The notes beneath the pieces are model-generated. The model saw only the letters and a list, made by a program, of their open reading frames with translations, did not search any database and was not told the origin of the DNA. DNA of 64,000 bases. Source: Bolinopsis microptera (Eukaryota; Ctenophora; Tentaculata; Lobata; Bolinopsidae). Position 1 is the first letter of the stretch. Every line of letters starts with the position of its first letter. The translations under genes and the position numbers were made by a program. Location of the stretch: the NCBI RefSeq assembly GCF_026151205.1, contig NC_087080.1:14827337-14891336 (forward strand), given 5' to 3'. Positions 1 to 13,061 of the stretch are shown here, piece after piece.

Positions 1-83
1 ACATCATTATGAAAGCGTATTATCGTGAAGGCAATCTCGTTAACTGACGTCAGGCAATAGTAAAGAAACATGCTTCCTCGCAC

Positions 84-156
84 ATTGCATGCGGAGTTTG
101 GGTAATTACAGCGGTATCTAAGATTGCATGCGGAGTTTGGGTAATTACAGCGGTAT
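84..156. repeat. Two-copy direct repeat, 39-bp period
   Basis: A block of about 34 bp beginning ATTGCATGCGGAGTTTGGG occurs twice with a 39-bp period. The copies are identical over the repeated part, so the duplication is recent. Confidence 0.9.
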
Positions 157-1792
157 TTCAAACACATTTCACACTTTTTATTCTGTTCATGTATCTCCTT
201 CAGCTGAGATTCATGATAAATTTATGATATCATGTGAAAAGGACGAAAGAAGCAACAATGACGAAGCTGAAGAATATTTGAAGTTCCGATGAGTGTATTC
301 GGGATTTCATTTATCTATTTATGTAATAAAACAGAACTATGTAAATATTTATGAAATTATCATAATTTAAGAGAGAGCGCCAGGACCGTGTACCACAAAC
401 CATTAACATAAGCTGTTGCAGTCACATCTGACTCACATGTAACGAAAAATATGCGAGAATAAATGTTCATCTAAAAAATAACTTTCCATTGTATTTTTAA
501 TATTATTATATATATTGTTATATTATTATATTATAATAGGATCGCTGGAGTACAATAGGTTTTTGTGTATCCTTTTTGACGAACTACGAAGTTCAAGTAA
601 GGAATAAAGAGCCCATAGCTAAGGTATGTAAGGTCATTTATCGGAACTACTGATACTCAACAGTTGCGACTCATCAGTTGCGAAATATCAGTCTTTCATC
701 TTAGATATGCGTTCATCTTAAAGATAAAGGGTTACATATTTATAAGAAGCATATTTGTAAGCATATTAATAAGAAGCTCATTAGTCATTGGTAATTAATT
801 AATTAGTCATTAGGTTTTGATACAGTTTATAAACTGTATGTGCTGCTTAAAGACTGATATAACTAGAAGGTCAAGTGTAAACTGAGTCATTAAGGTTGAT
901 ATTTTAGTATAATACTTTTAATTGAGTTTAGAGTTCAACCATGAATTTCACCAAGTCATGTCTTTAATATTGAGTGTCGAACATTTTGGCTAGTTCAGAA
1001 CAAAAAATCGAATCAAATCAAAACACATGCGTACCAAAGAAAATTCTCAACAGCAGGAGTCCAAAGTGAATTAAATACTTACAGAATATAATTAATTGAT
1101 AAACAATCGGGGCGACCATTGTTAATTTTTCATTGAAATTTGATAGGAAGTTTATGATTGTTGCGCGAGTAATTAGATTATCGGTTATCATTAAGTGTTG
1201 AGGAAGTAACAGTGATCTAGTTCGTTTTACGGTGGAGTTATCTAACCTTGGTGGTCTTGTACCGCGGGTAAAGTTGTTGCGCATTTCAAAGTGGCCAGCG
1301 AACAGTGAGCACGTTTTAAGATGTATGAATGAACTCGAATCGCAATCCTTGTTCGGTTATTCAATATCCACAAACAAATCGGCAGAAATTTAAGAACTGA
1401 GGTTAAAACGTGCGCGTTAAAATTAATAATAATATCAGTAACAATCCATGGTCGGGTTGCCATATTGTAACTTCGCTTCGGTGTAATGAATCAAGTTGTT
1501 TTGGATTGTCTTGAAATGTTCTGCAGTGTTTACAATCTTGCTTTATTTGTGAAATGTTTATAAACATTCTAAAGTTGGATTTAATGAAAGCACTGCGTAT
1601 CTTGTGCAAACTTAAGGTTCTATTGAGATAAGAAAATAACATAATATTATAGTCGAACATAACTGTACATTTAACGAAATAATATATTGAATTTACACCC
1701 CGCATAGCATTCATATAATACTTCCCATCGGTGGCGGCCTATAGAAATTATGCCGTCTGGTCGTATGGCAATTTATCAAGCCCACGCCCGCC

Positions 1793-1840
1793 GTCACATG
1801 ACTCGTATGTCACATGACTCGTATGTCACGTGACTTGTAT
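1793..1840. repeat. 16-bp tandem repeat, 3 copies
   Basis: Three consecutive units of GTCACATGACTCGTAT or a near variant. The last copy has CACGTGACTT in place of CACATGACTC. The unit contains a TGACTC core that resembles a bZIP half-site, but nothing nearby shows it is used. Confidence 0.85.
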
Positions 1841-3689
1841 AATTTCAGTAATACGAACCATATTAACAAAATGACGTAGACAGTGTCAGATATCCTAATA
1901 ACAGCAGTTAGGTGGTTGCTGGATTTCTAGAGATGACAGGATAATTTCGGGGGGCCATCAGAAGTTTACATGAGCACTGACCGTAACCAGTATTGGTAAC
2001 AGCTTGAACCAAATACATTTTATCAGTATCTCATCTTATCAACTTGAAGCTGTATAAATAATAAAAAAGAAGCTTGTATTCTGACCAGTTCTTAGTCTTG
2101 GGGGTATGCGTGCATGCACGTGCATTCGCACTGTCAAAATTAATATTCAAAATTTTACTGACGTCAAGATAAGGCCTTGTAGTGATCACGCCCCTTTGTA
2201 GACATTGAAATAAAAACATTATTACTTTGCCAACGGTTAGTATTTTTTAAATTATCTTTTCCGATCACGCTATTTTCCGAAATTTCCCGAATTTTTCTGT
2301 TTGTTTTAATTTGAAACCTGCTGCTCCGAGTAAAATGTAAGTTGAATTTTATTTCAAAGACTTTTTTACTTTTCTAACCTCAATAACGTTTCTAAGACCA
2401 TTTAGGAGCCCCAATTGTAGATTATTCTAGAATTCTAGATTGTGAAATGTGAGAGGTGTCAACTGTCAAAAGCTAAACGTAAACTGAGGTCTAGTAATAA
2501 ATAAACTCGCTCTAGCTGTACGAGGCTAGCTGTACGAGGTGGAGACATAGATTTCATTCGCAGAATTAATGAACAAAGGATCGAACTTTGCTATCAAATA
2601 CTTAACAGATGGTTCAATACTTTTTATTGTTGTTCTAAATGCCAATTGATTCACAAAGCTTTGGCCAACTAGATTCTAGATGCATCTGGCGACTTTTCGA
2701 CGGATTTATATGTTTTGAAGGCTACGACGAGGCATGATCGCTTCGATTGCGATCAACAAATACCGACTGGACTGAATCGTTAAGCCAAGCTCACCTGTTG
2801 GCAAAGTCTTATGACTTTTAGCCAAATCAACTGACAAAGGGGCCTTATGACTTCCGTCTAACACCCAGATTAACTAACAAAGGATTTAATTCAGATATGT
2901 GGAAAATATGTGGACAAATATTCGCTTTGTAAATTTTAGACAGAAAACAATGGTTTAATCTGGATAGGACAATAACATGCCAGATTTAATTCATATGATG
3001 TTGAGCGTGGGTCTGAACCCAGGATTTCTGGAAGGTTCTTTAAGATCGATCGCTGATTTTTGCGGAGATGCGGGGTATAACTTCAATACTTATCAGCTAG
3101 ATAGTAAATTTGTTTGATAAGTCAAATAACTCACTATGGTCCGGGTCAGGAATAGGTGTAGGCAAACAAGGTAGATTGTAGATCTGAAAAATGGTAATGT
3201 TAAAAAAACGATCCGACAATTTATGATCAGCATTAAAATTCGATTAATTTATTTAATTCAATTTATTTATTAGTAAAACAATTCACTTTTAAGGTTTAAT
3301 GGGTTGATGAATTTTCCATTAATATCTATTATTACGGCTTTTATAAATTTAACTTTATTACCTATGACCAAAATGCAATTAAATTTTTGATAACCTTACA
3401 GATGGTTTACAAATTAGGCGAAGTATCAGGATTTTTGGTTAGAATTTATAATTTGAATGCAGCACCATAATCAGTTGAAAGGTGACATAATAATAATCAG
3501 TAATGTTCGAATAATAGCATGTGGGTGCTATTACAACACGTATAACATGTATAAAAAGCAACAAATAAACTCCCAAAATATTGACTCTCTCATAATTGAT
3601 CATCAAAGGGTTGTAATATAATATTATAAAATAATGAAAATAGCAGGATGTAAGCACAGATTGTAACTAACAAAGTGCACCTTGAGGCA

Positions 3690-3872
3690 ACCCATACAGC
3701 AGCATATCTGGTCCCTATCGTTGCCCATCAAATGACGCCGGTGAGAAGGGTGGTGACGGGACCGAGCCCGGGACAGATTACATCCCGTCGTGGCGACGAC
3801 TATCCCGGCGGACGCTATGGCAACAACAACTGTGCACGTGCGTGCTGCTTCGCGCGGCGCGGCACGTACTAG
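3690..3872. other. GC- and CpG-rich island
   Basis: A short stretch strikingly richer in G, C and CpG than its AT-rich surroundings, for example GCTTCGCGCGGCGCGGCACG near 3845. It has a 65-codon open frame on the + strand with no recognisable family. It could be an unmethylated regulatory island, a remnant of an inserted element or an isolated exon. No splice-site pair or promoter motif decides between these. Confidence 0.35.
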
Positions 3873-6510
3873 TGTTCAGCCAGACATCCGCTTAGCACTG
3901 CCTAGATAAGAGGCATGGAGGGTTAGGAAGGAAAATTTAAGCGGGGATAAAATTATGGTTCCAATGATACTACAGGGAAGAGCAGAAAACAATGTAAGTG
4001 AAGAAGATGTATCTAAGTGCAGACTGAACAAAATAACGAAAATAAAATCAAAAGATTTTGCTGTCATATGAGAAAAGCGAAAATTACATAGTAGGACAGC
4101 TGCAATGTTGTCAAATCATTTGACAACACAATAGTGTACAGGACACTATTTAGATTTAGAGGTTTCCATAGCAACTAACTTGCAAGCCATCTTGCCGCTC
4201 ATGCAGGTTAGTTTTTTAATATCAATGAATGTAGGACAGTACAGATTAAAGGCTGAGTTTACGGGCAACACAGAACTTTGTTACAAAATCGTTTATCATG
4301 AAATAAAGTGTTAATAAAAGCGGCCGAACAAACAAAAGTATAATAAAATGAAAGAAAAATGGTTTGGCGATGTGGGCCGTGGGGACAAAAATTGTAAACT
4401 TTTATTATATTATTATTTTTGTTTTTCCAAAAGTTTTCGCAAGAAATTAACCAAATTTCTGTTAATCCGTAGCATTTCATATCGAAGTTGAATGCTGACC
4501 TTCCGCAGCTTTGTCAAACTATTGACAAATTCTCTTTCACCTTCTCATCCATTTCGGGAATATGAATGAAACCTTATTGAGATTGTGCGACTACTACAGT
4601 GAATATGAATTATGACGATATTATCATTAACTTAATAATAATTAAGTTTATAAGTTTATGAGCTAAAAAGGACACTCTTACCATGAATTGCCAGCAGTAC
4701 AAACAGATATGATTACACAGGGCATCAAACACATTCGCGTCCCCCCGTCCCTCTAACTTCTCCCTCTCCTCCGACTCTTCCATTAGTCAAACACAAGGAT
4801 ATATTTTGCAGCGGAAGTAAAGACGGCCCAAACACACGGCAGGACGACCACAGAACGTGCAGCTGCAACAACCGGTGAAGCTGGCCGAGCACTTCTCTTC
4901 TCCGCCGGTTTTCTCTTAATTGTCCGATTAATGATCGATTAGGAACCACAGAGTGGCATATTCTCCTAAGTTGGGAGTAGTGCGAGATGAAAATAGCAGT
5001 ACACAGCAGAAAATGTGCGGCCGCAATTTTCTGAAATGAACGACTGGTCTCCATTATGTAGTTACACACATGGGATATAATCCTCTGTAATTGTTTGGCG
5101 CAGCTAACAAAGCCCAACTTTAAGTTGTATATAACAATACGTCGTAGCAGCCCAAGAAACAGTTTTAGCTAAGTAAGGTATGATACCAGAGCTAAGTTAC
5201 CTAGACTAAATTATAGGTCAAGTTACAACAAGGAAAATAGTTGCAATTATGAGCAGGGAGAACAATGTTGATAGGATAAAAGCCAGTGCGGCATCCTGTT
5301 CAGTCTCGACATCTCGTTTACTTTTTTAATTGTACAATTCAGGCCATACGAGTTCAAATCGTCAATTTCAGCTCAATAACCTATTCAAAATCCATATATT
5401 CTCTCTGACTTCTCAGCCACGGCAGCGTTAAATGCACAACGATTTTACCCAAATTAGATGTCAGAAAAACATCAGATACCACCGGAAACGTGAACAGTTG
5501 AAAATTGTTGTTGTCAGACATTATTAAGATGAATTAAAAGCAGAGAGACAAAACTGTCATGAAAACAAGCACCGCTCGTTGCACAACTCATAGATCCACT
5601 GGTACATTATACTGTCCTAGTAGCGTCTCACGCCACTCCAAATCATGTAATCGCCACTTATAAGTGTGGCTTTGTAAACAGCCATTCTCGGTGTAAATTG
5701 TGAGCCATGGTTAACCGTTTCACTGCTGAATAATTTCCGCGAATCTGTTTATTTAACTTAGCTTTTCAAGGATAATTTATATTATGCATTGCAAAACAAT
5801 CATCACCTAGTTACTGGCACAACGAAATAATGAGAAGCTTATCTGATAAAGTGGATTTTGAACGTTTCTTCTTCCGGACTAATATAGAAATAGAACGATA
5901 ACTAAAGACTTTTCAACTCCTATCTCGTAGCTAGCATAGAATAAACCATAGAACAATCACCACCATCATCAAATATCGAAGCTCGGTGTAGTCTGAGGAG
6001 CGTGAAGCAGCCACCGAATTAATCTGAGACTAACGTGGTCTCAGAATAAGAGACAGCATTATAATAACGCACCAGCTGCACGTATCTAAGTAGTAAGTAT
6101 ATGTGAGTACATTGAAGGCAGGGGCTCGAGAGAGAGAGAGAGGGACTCACCTAATGACATATATTTCACAAACACCTCTCAAAAGCCGTCATCTGAAAGG
6201 TAAACATATCTAAACGAGAAACAATGTGACCTATAAATGTTATTGTTACATAATATGGAGCTGGACTGGGTGAATATAATGGTTGTGAATATGTTGAGTG
6301 CTAATATATGTGGGGTTTAGAGGACAAGCTTGTATAAATGAGAGACTATTGTTTTTGAGAGAGGGGAGAGAAGTCGTTACACTAGTTTAAAACATTTCTT
6401 GGTGTTGGATAGCAGAGCGATTAGTAGTGATTCTCTGGATAGTCCTGTAGTTTTGCGCGGTTAGAGAGTAGTAACCACCTCAACACAAACTTTACGTGCA
6501 GTGTGTACCC

Positions 6511-6571
6511 CACGTGTAGCCCACGTGTAGCCCACGTGTAGCGCACGTGTAGCGCACGTGTAGCCCACGTG
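6511..6571. promoter_or_regulatory. Array of six CACGTG E-boxes at exact 11-bp spacing
   Basis: CACGTG occurs at 6511, 6522, 6533, 6544, 6555 and 6566, in 11-bp units of the form CACGTGTAGCC or CACGTGTAGCG. CACGTG is the canonical palindromic site of bHLH and bHLH-ZIP factors such as Myc/Max, USF and CLOCK families. An 11-bp period places all sites on nearly the same face of the helix. No gene start is evident next to it, so regulatory use is inference. It may simply be a small minisatellite. Confidence 0.45.
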
Positions 6572-7656
6572 TACCCACACCTCACATTTAGTCTCTACTA
6601 GTCCACCGCTGGGATCATATTTTGCTAAAGTTGCTTACTAGACCCAGATATCCTTGCAGACTGGGGAGCAACTTCAATTTTAATTTTTTTATCCAATTTT
6701 AATTTTTTATTAAGTAAATTTAAGTAACTTTTAATTTCAAGTAAATTCCTTAAATTTTGAGAACGGTTAAAAATGAATATGGGAAAAATTCGGAAAATCA
6801 TCACGAAGTCAAACTTCTGATTTAATGCTTTGAATTTTTATCGCCAAATCATTACAAAAATCACGAAACAGTTGAAATCTCTAAGCTTGCATCAATTCAA
6901 ATACAATATAAATTAAATAAATTGAAATAATGTGCTTGTATACCGCCCATATGGTTAGCAACTGATCACACAATTGTCAGGTACTAACCATGTCAGAGTG
7001 GTTCTAAAGGGTGAGGTGAAAATATCCAGCAACAAACAACTAAATCATCTCAAAAAAAATCTATTCAGAAAAAAATAAAACTTTAATTATATCATATAGT
7101 AATCATAGGAAGATTTATTGATATATACCACACTACGATTGACAATAAATTCCAAATGGAAAAAAAATTGCAAGTTTAAACTGAGAACAGATTTTGTAAC
7201 AGAACCTGAAACAGAAAACGACACAATTTCATCACAACAAGACACGTGTGATAAAAACGCATCAGACTGCAGAGACATGAGATGAGATGAGTTCCACGTC
7301 ACATCCTTGATCGACATAAGGTGTGAAATAAGTTTAGATACACCTGTGCTGTGGTAAATGAGAAACATATCCCCAAATAGGTGGGTTTGAAGAGGAGGGG
7401 GGGGGGGGGTTATAAAGGGAGAAGAGGGGATTTCAAATCTAAACATAGGGGTAACAGATGAAGAAGACTTGGTATTGAGAGATACACTAGCACGGCGTTG
7501 AAAGAGAGAAATTAGGCAGAATTAAAAGTAGGTAGAGCGGTAGACTACAGTATATATCTAGGTAAACCAGGTGGTAGCAACAAGACCGTGTAAAACAGAG
7601 TTACATATTAGCTAGAATTAGTCCACACAAATGGCGACACACCACCGCACAGCATG

Positions 7657-8743
7657 GCACTCACACACCGAGTGCAGCACTCACACACCTAGTGCAGCAC
7701 TCACACAACAAGTGCAGCACTCACATACCAATTGCAGCACTCACACACCGAGTGAATCACTCACACCAAGTGGAGCACTCACACGCCGAGTGCAACACTC
7801 ACAAACCGAGTGCAGCACTCACACACCAAGTGCAGCACTCACACACCGAGTGCAGCACTCACACACCGAGCACAGCACTCACACACCGAGTGCAGAACTC
7901 ACATACCAATTGCAGCACTCACACACCAAGTGCAGCACTCACAAACCGAGTGAATCACTCACACACCGAGTGAATCACTCACACACCAAGTGCAGCACTC
8001 ACAAACCGAGTGAATCACTCACACGCCGAGTGCAGCACTCACAAACCGAGTGCAGCACTCACACACCAAGTGCAGCACCCACACACCGAGTGCAGCACTC
8101 ACACACCGAGTACAGCACTCACACACCGAGTGCAGAACTCACATACCAATTGCAGCACTCACACACCAAGTGCAGCTCTCACACACCAAGTGCAGCACTC
8201 ACACACCAAGTGCAGCACTCACACACCAAGTGCAGCACTCACACAACAAGTGCAGCACTCACACAACAAGTGCAGCACTCACATACCAATTGCAGCACTC
8301 ACACACCAAGTGCAGCACTCAAACACAGAGTGCAGCACTCACACACCGAGTGCAGCACTAACACACCGAGTGCAGCACTCACACAACAAGTGCAGCACTC
8401 ACACACCGAATGCAGCACTCACAGTTCACATACCAATTGCAGCACTCACACACCAAGTGCAGAACTCACATACCAATTGCAGCACTCACACACCGAGTGC
8501 ATCACTCACAACAAGTGCAGCGCTCACACGCCGAGTGCAGCACTCACACGCCGAGTGCAGCACTCACACAACAAGTGCAGCACTCACACACCTAGTGCAG
8601 CACTCACACAACAAGTGCAGCACTCACATACCAATTGCAGCACTCAAACGCCGAGTGCAGCACTCACATACCAATTGCAGCACTCACACGCCGAGTGTAG
8701 CACTCACACACCGAGTGCAGCACTCACACACCGAGTGCAGAGC
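7657..8743. repeat. 20-bp satellite array (about 54 copies)
   Basis: Near-perfect tandem array of a 20-bp unit, CACTCACACACCGAGTGCAG, with common variants (ACCAAGTGCAG, ACAACAAGTGCAG, ATACCAATTGCAG). Because 20 is not a multiple of 3 and the unit carries no stop codon, all three + frames are open for long stretches and give a His/Thr/Ser-rich pseudo-protein. I treat these frames as artefacts. On the - strand each unit contains GTGAGTG, a 5'-splice-site-like core. Confidence 0.95.
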
Positions 8744-8759
8744 TGTAATATTCAGTAAA

Positions 8760-9892
8760 ATATACTCGTAGATATCAGATTTCTATTCAAAGTCACCGAG
8801 CCAAGTTAGACATACAAAAGTAATAAAGGTGATAAAACAACAAGGTTACACTAAGGAGACAATAGCTTGAGTTTTAAAATCTGTAAGGTAAGGAAGTAGA
8901 ATTACTCTCAATTCCTACCCGATATACCGGTATGTGATAGAATAAGTTAGTAGTTACACGATCACTCGGTTTTGTTTTACGATTTAATTGTTTCACCTTA
9001 CTTAAGTGTATCAATAATAATAGCTCTAATTTAGCATCCGACTGAAATTAGAAATTGATTGACGATTATCAGCAACGCTTATATTTAATGTTTGCAGTAT
9101 CATTGAATATGTTGAGCCACGCATATTAATATATTAATAAATCTATCAATATGATAATATTAACATATTATATAAATATACTGATAATATATAAATATTA
9201 TATAAAGATATTTTACATAATGTAAGCACGCTAAGATAAATTATCAAAAACCACATCAATCTGCTAATACAACATAAAGGTAAATTAAAAACAATCAGTT
9301 GTGTTACAAACATTACAAACTTTGGGCTAGTTCAAATCAAGCACAAAAATACAAACGTAGGGACCAAAAAGAGCGTGGAAGGCCAACACAGAACCACTTA
9401 AACAACAACACTCTTATCTGCACAACAAGCCCCAAAAACATGCAACCAGGAAGCCGGAACGGCACCGTATCAGAACATAAAAGAGACTGTTCACAGTAGA
9501 TTACAGTGATTGATAGAGCAACGGCGGCAGCTCTATCGCAACCCAAAAGCAATCAAAAGATCGCTAGTGAGAGCAAGGTCACTCGAGTTACTGGGGAAGC
9601 ATATTATTATTGCCATGCCTTATTTGGAATAATTGGAGGTTCTTCATTTGATCAAGCGAATCAGGAGCTCCTCAGCCAATATATGTAATGTGTTCTATGT
9701 GTAGGAATATTTTATATAAGTACGCAATTTGATGATCGACAATGAAGAGAGGGGAGGTTGAGTTTAGTGGGGATCGCAACCCTCCAGGACACCTAGAAAG
9801 TTCCATCTCTCCGCGGTATTTGCAATTCTGGAGTTCAACATTTGATCGGTCATATAGCATACCTATTAGCACTAACTATAAACTATAACATA
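8760..9892. other. Gene-free interval
   Basis: AT-rich sequence between the 20-bp satellite and the MITE. Only short open frames without recognisable family signatures are present on either strand. Confidence 0.5.
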
Positions 9893-10693
9893 CCTTACTC
9901 GGGATTATTACGACGGGTTTATTAACGACCGGTTAAAATATGGTTCGGGAAAAATATGGCGAAATTGCTCAAAACCCACCACATTTTCCCGGTCGCCATT
10001 TTACTGGTGTCCAACCTTTCAATTTTAGATTCAAAAATTTTGTCTCAGATGTAAATTTCCTTATTAGAGATAAGCAAGTTTAGAAATTTTCGCATTGCTA
10101 AAACTTGTGAAACAAGTCGAATTATCAATAATTGTTCAAAGTAGACAGAAATAATGACTCGTGGTTAATCAAACTAGATGGAAAATAATTTTTAACATTT
10201 GAAGCGTAACAACCAGATCGATATTAAGATAAAGGGAGAGCTGTTTAGTCTTCCAATAAGTTGTAATCATCTTCGTTATCTTCATCTGGATCATCCCTTT
10301 CATCAGTTTTAATTAATTCAAGTTTTAATTTAACTGTTACTTTTACTTTGAGTCCTATTTCATTATGTAGAGCTAGTCAATACCTAAGAAATTAAAAATT
10401 GGCCTATTTAAATCAAATTTGACAATAAGGATATATGACAAGAATTGGGCAAAAAGGTGAATTTTTTGCAATTTTAGCCAAATGAAGTCGAAAAACCTAC
10501 AACAAGTGTCCCAATAGTCTTCTTTAGTGAATATAAGACAACGATTAAAATATGAGCACCCATACCCCTTGGGAACCCTAAAAGCTGAGTCGGCGGGTTT
10601 ATTAACGACCGGTGAAAATGTGGTTCGGGAAAAATATGGCGAAATTATCCTAAACCCACCACTTTATCCCGGTCATAATAATCCCGAGTAAGG
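9893..10693. mobile_element. MITE-like element with terminal inverted repeats and TA target duplication
   Basis: About 801 bp. It begins CCTTACTCGGGATTATTA and ends with the exact reverse complement, TAATAATCCCGAGTAAGG. Both ends are flanked by TA, the target duplication made by Tc1/mariner-type transposases. Just inside each end is a direct copy of about 75 bp containing TTATTAACGACCGGT and GGTTCGGGAAAAATATGG. There is no transposase frame, so this is a non-autonomous element. The assignment to Tc1/mariner rests on the TA duplication alone. Confidence 0.75.
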
Positions 10694-13036
10694 TATGGAA
10701 ACTTGGTTTTTGTACACTTACTTCGGGCAGTAAGTTTAAAATAAATGCTTAATTTAGGTTGTAGAGTATAAATAACAAGGATATTTTCTAAAGGTGGGAA
10801 TCTAACACCACCATTTCATATTCGCACGTGTGTTAGGAAGACTTATAAAGTTATGACTACATCATCTTGTTTAATCCTTGATGGACACCTTCAATACAGG
10901 ATCTGCGGAATCCAAGCAATGAGATAACAATTTCTTAGCAACGTCAAATCAAAATGAGTAATGATTTAATGAAAGGGCAGCTAACGACATATTATCATAT
11001 CAAATTACTGGCAATTAAAATCAAGCAAAGGTCGGTACTTCAACACAAAAGCATGCACTTCCTGTTATATTAGGAATAGGAAATGGATATTATAACCTAA
11101 GAACCAGCCGATCCGATCCATTAAGATATCAGAACCTACTGGGCCCCATCGATATGAAGCACTAAAATATACCGGTGATGGGCTGTTAACTATTTTGGTT
11201 GATTATTTTACGACGGTGATAGCCAGTATCGGTGATCACAGTGTCGTGAGGGATCTGCTAGTGCTAGCTGTACAAACCTATTGAAGCGGCTCTATCCTCT
11301 GAATTAAACCTAATTAGGTAGGTCATGATATATGCTGGGCCTAATTGACGCTGCCATTGCGCCGTCGGTTTCCGCCACCAACGTCATTTTTAGCTGCCCG
11401 TCGTTTGATGCTAGTCACATACGTTTGCTCTTCCATTTGGTTTTTACATTGAAACGCTTTTCGTATTCTCTGAGTCCATATAAGACCAAGTCGATAACCA
11501 TCTAGCTTTCATTTAAAAATCGGACATTTTACCAAGTCAGGAATAATGGCTTTCGTTCTCAACCACTGACTGTGATACTTTATATTAGACGTAAAGGAAG
11601 CCGCAACAAATTAAAACTGACTGCAACTTCATTGTTAACACTGTATCTGTAGGGACACCAGGCTAAAAACAAATCAAGACCTACAAAATAAAAACAACCA
11701 CGATCACAAACTTTAACGTCAAACTTATGTTTAACCGCCAAGAACAATTTTCTCGTTTAAAAAAACATAGATGTAATCGGCAGTTTAACATCGGCTGTAA
11801 AATGGTCTTAAGCCAAGAGGAAAATTGATATTGAAACTTCTCACAGGTTTAATAAGTTTTTCCCTATTTTCGGGTTGTCATTCGACTACAGCTCTGCCCT
11901 AAACCCAAGTCCCACTTAGTTTCAGTCGTCATTACTATGGATTCCACCCAGCACACATATGTTCATTAGACTCCATCTTATTTCGATGCTGGAAAATGAA
12001 ACATTTTCTTTGAGTGCATTTTCCTGACGGTTTTCTGTCTCTCGACTGCAACATTTAAATTTTAACATTAGTTTTTTACATCTGTTTAATATATACGAAT
12101 ATTCGTTATTTCCGCGATTCATTTTGTTTTTATAATTTCCTCGGCCAGGATATCGCGTTAACAGTACTTATTTACGTCTTCAGTTTACAAATCAGTGAAA
12201 CACAAACATACTATGCGGGGGGACTACAGACCCCCCTCAAAGTCCTTTACAACGTTACTGCCAGATTACATAGCACTAAAATTATTTGTTATATAGTAGT
12301 GTTAAAAGTACTTATACCTTAGACATCACAAGCCCCACTCTCTACTGCAACCAATAGTAATAAGAGAGACCACTAACGGAAAATAAAAAATGACGTTACA
12401 AACCAAAATTCAGGACACTATCACAATGCAATAATTGTAACAAATGAATGTAACAAATTTCTACCTGCATACTCACGAAATCATTGGTTAAGATTAAAAT
12501 ATCACAATATACAACATGATGAAGATAATAAAAGAATGACACGTAAAGTTACAAATATTGAAGGGGTATATGGTGAGAAGAGCAGCTGCACGTATTCCGG
12601 TGCCTGCACAACAATAGTGTCACAACCGCGTCATCACATGACAGAAAATGACGTCAGAAAATGACGTCACGAGCTATGACGTCATCCTCATCAGCAGCAG
12701 CAAACACATGCAACCACCACGTACACCACCGTCCAAACCCAGAGTAAATTAAAGTATGAACGCTGCAACCAATAATATCTAATAAGGCTACACTCGAGCA
12801 TTATACATCTGAAAGAACCCCCGCACACTAGTACGTTACACGTGGAGGTATAACTAGCAGAGCACTGAGAAGGGGAACATAACAAAAGGGGGGTACGGCG
12901 AAGAAGTGTACATTTCAAAAAGTAGGGGATATGAGGAAGCGGTTATGTGTAGAATCGGACAAAGAGTCGAGGGAGATGAGGCGAAGAAGGGAGAGAGCCT
13001 TGTAACCTGACACCGTGACCACCTACCGAGGGTCGG
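10694..13036. other. Gene-free interval with diverged repeat copy
   Basis: No supported gene. The stretch at about 11985-12195 is a diverged relative of the sequence that borders the 34-bp satellite at 14162-14316. Both share GCTGGAAA plus ATGAAACATT near one end and a GGCCAGGA-ATCGCGTTAACAG block followed by AGTTTACAA near the other. This suggests an old dispersed repeat. Confidence 0.45.
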
Positions 13037-13061
13037 GTGTCAGAGGAGATGGATCAGCTTT

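Larger units (their letters stand above)
1..7630. other. Gene-free left region
   Basis: AT-rich DNA with no open frame or exon pair that I recognise as coding on either strand. It holds a 39-bp-period duplication (84-156), a 16-bp repeat x3 (1793-1840), a GC-rich island (about 3690-3870), an E-box array (6511-6571), a short GA run (6129-6142) and a G tract (about 7399-7411). The open frames seen here are short and have no family signature. Small or fast-evolving exons could still be missed. Confidence 0.6.

Noticed and set aside
4725-5117. 130-codon - strand frame
   Set aside because: The longest non-repeat frame in the left region, but with no family signature, uneven composition and a repeat-like end (GGEGEVRGTGGRE). 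Chance length is possible in 64 kb.
7631-8771. Long + strand frames rich in His, Thr and Ser (up to 375 codons)
   Set aside because: They are readings of a 20-bp satellite in all three frames. No unique sequence, start context or splice support; the unit length is not a multiple of three.
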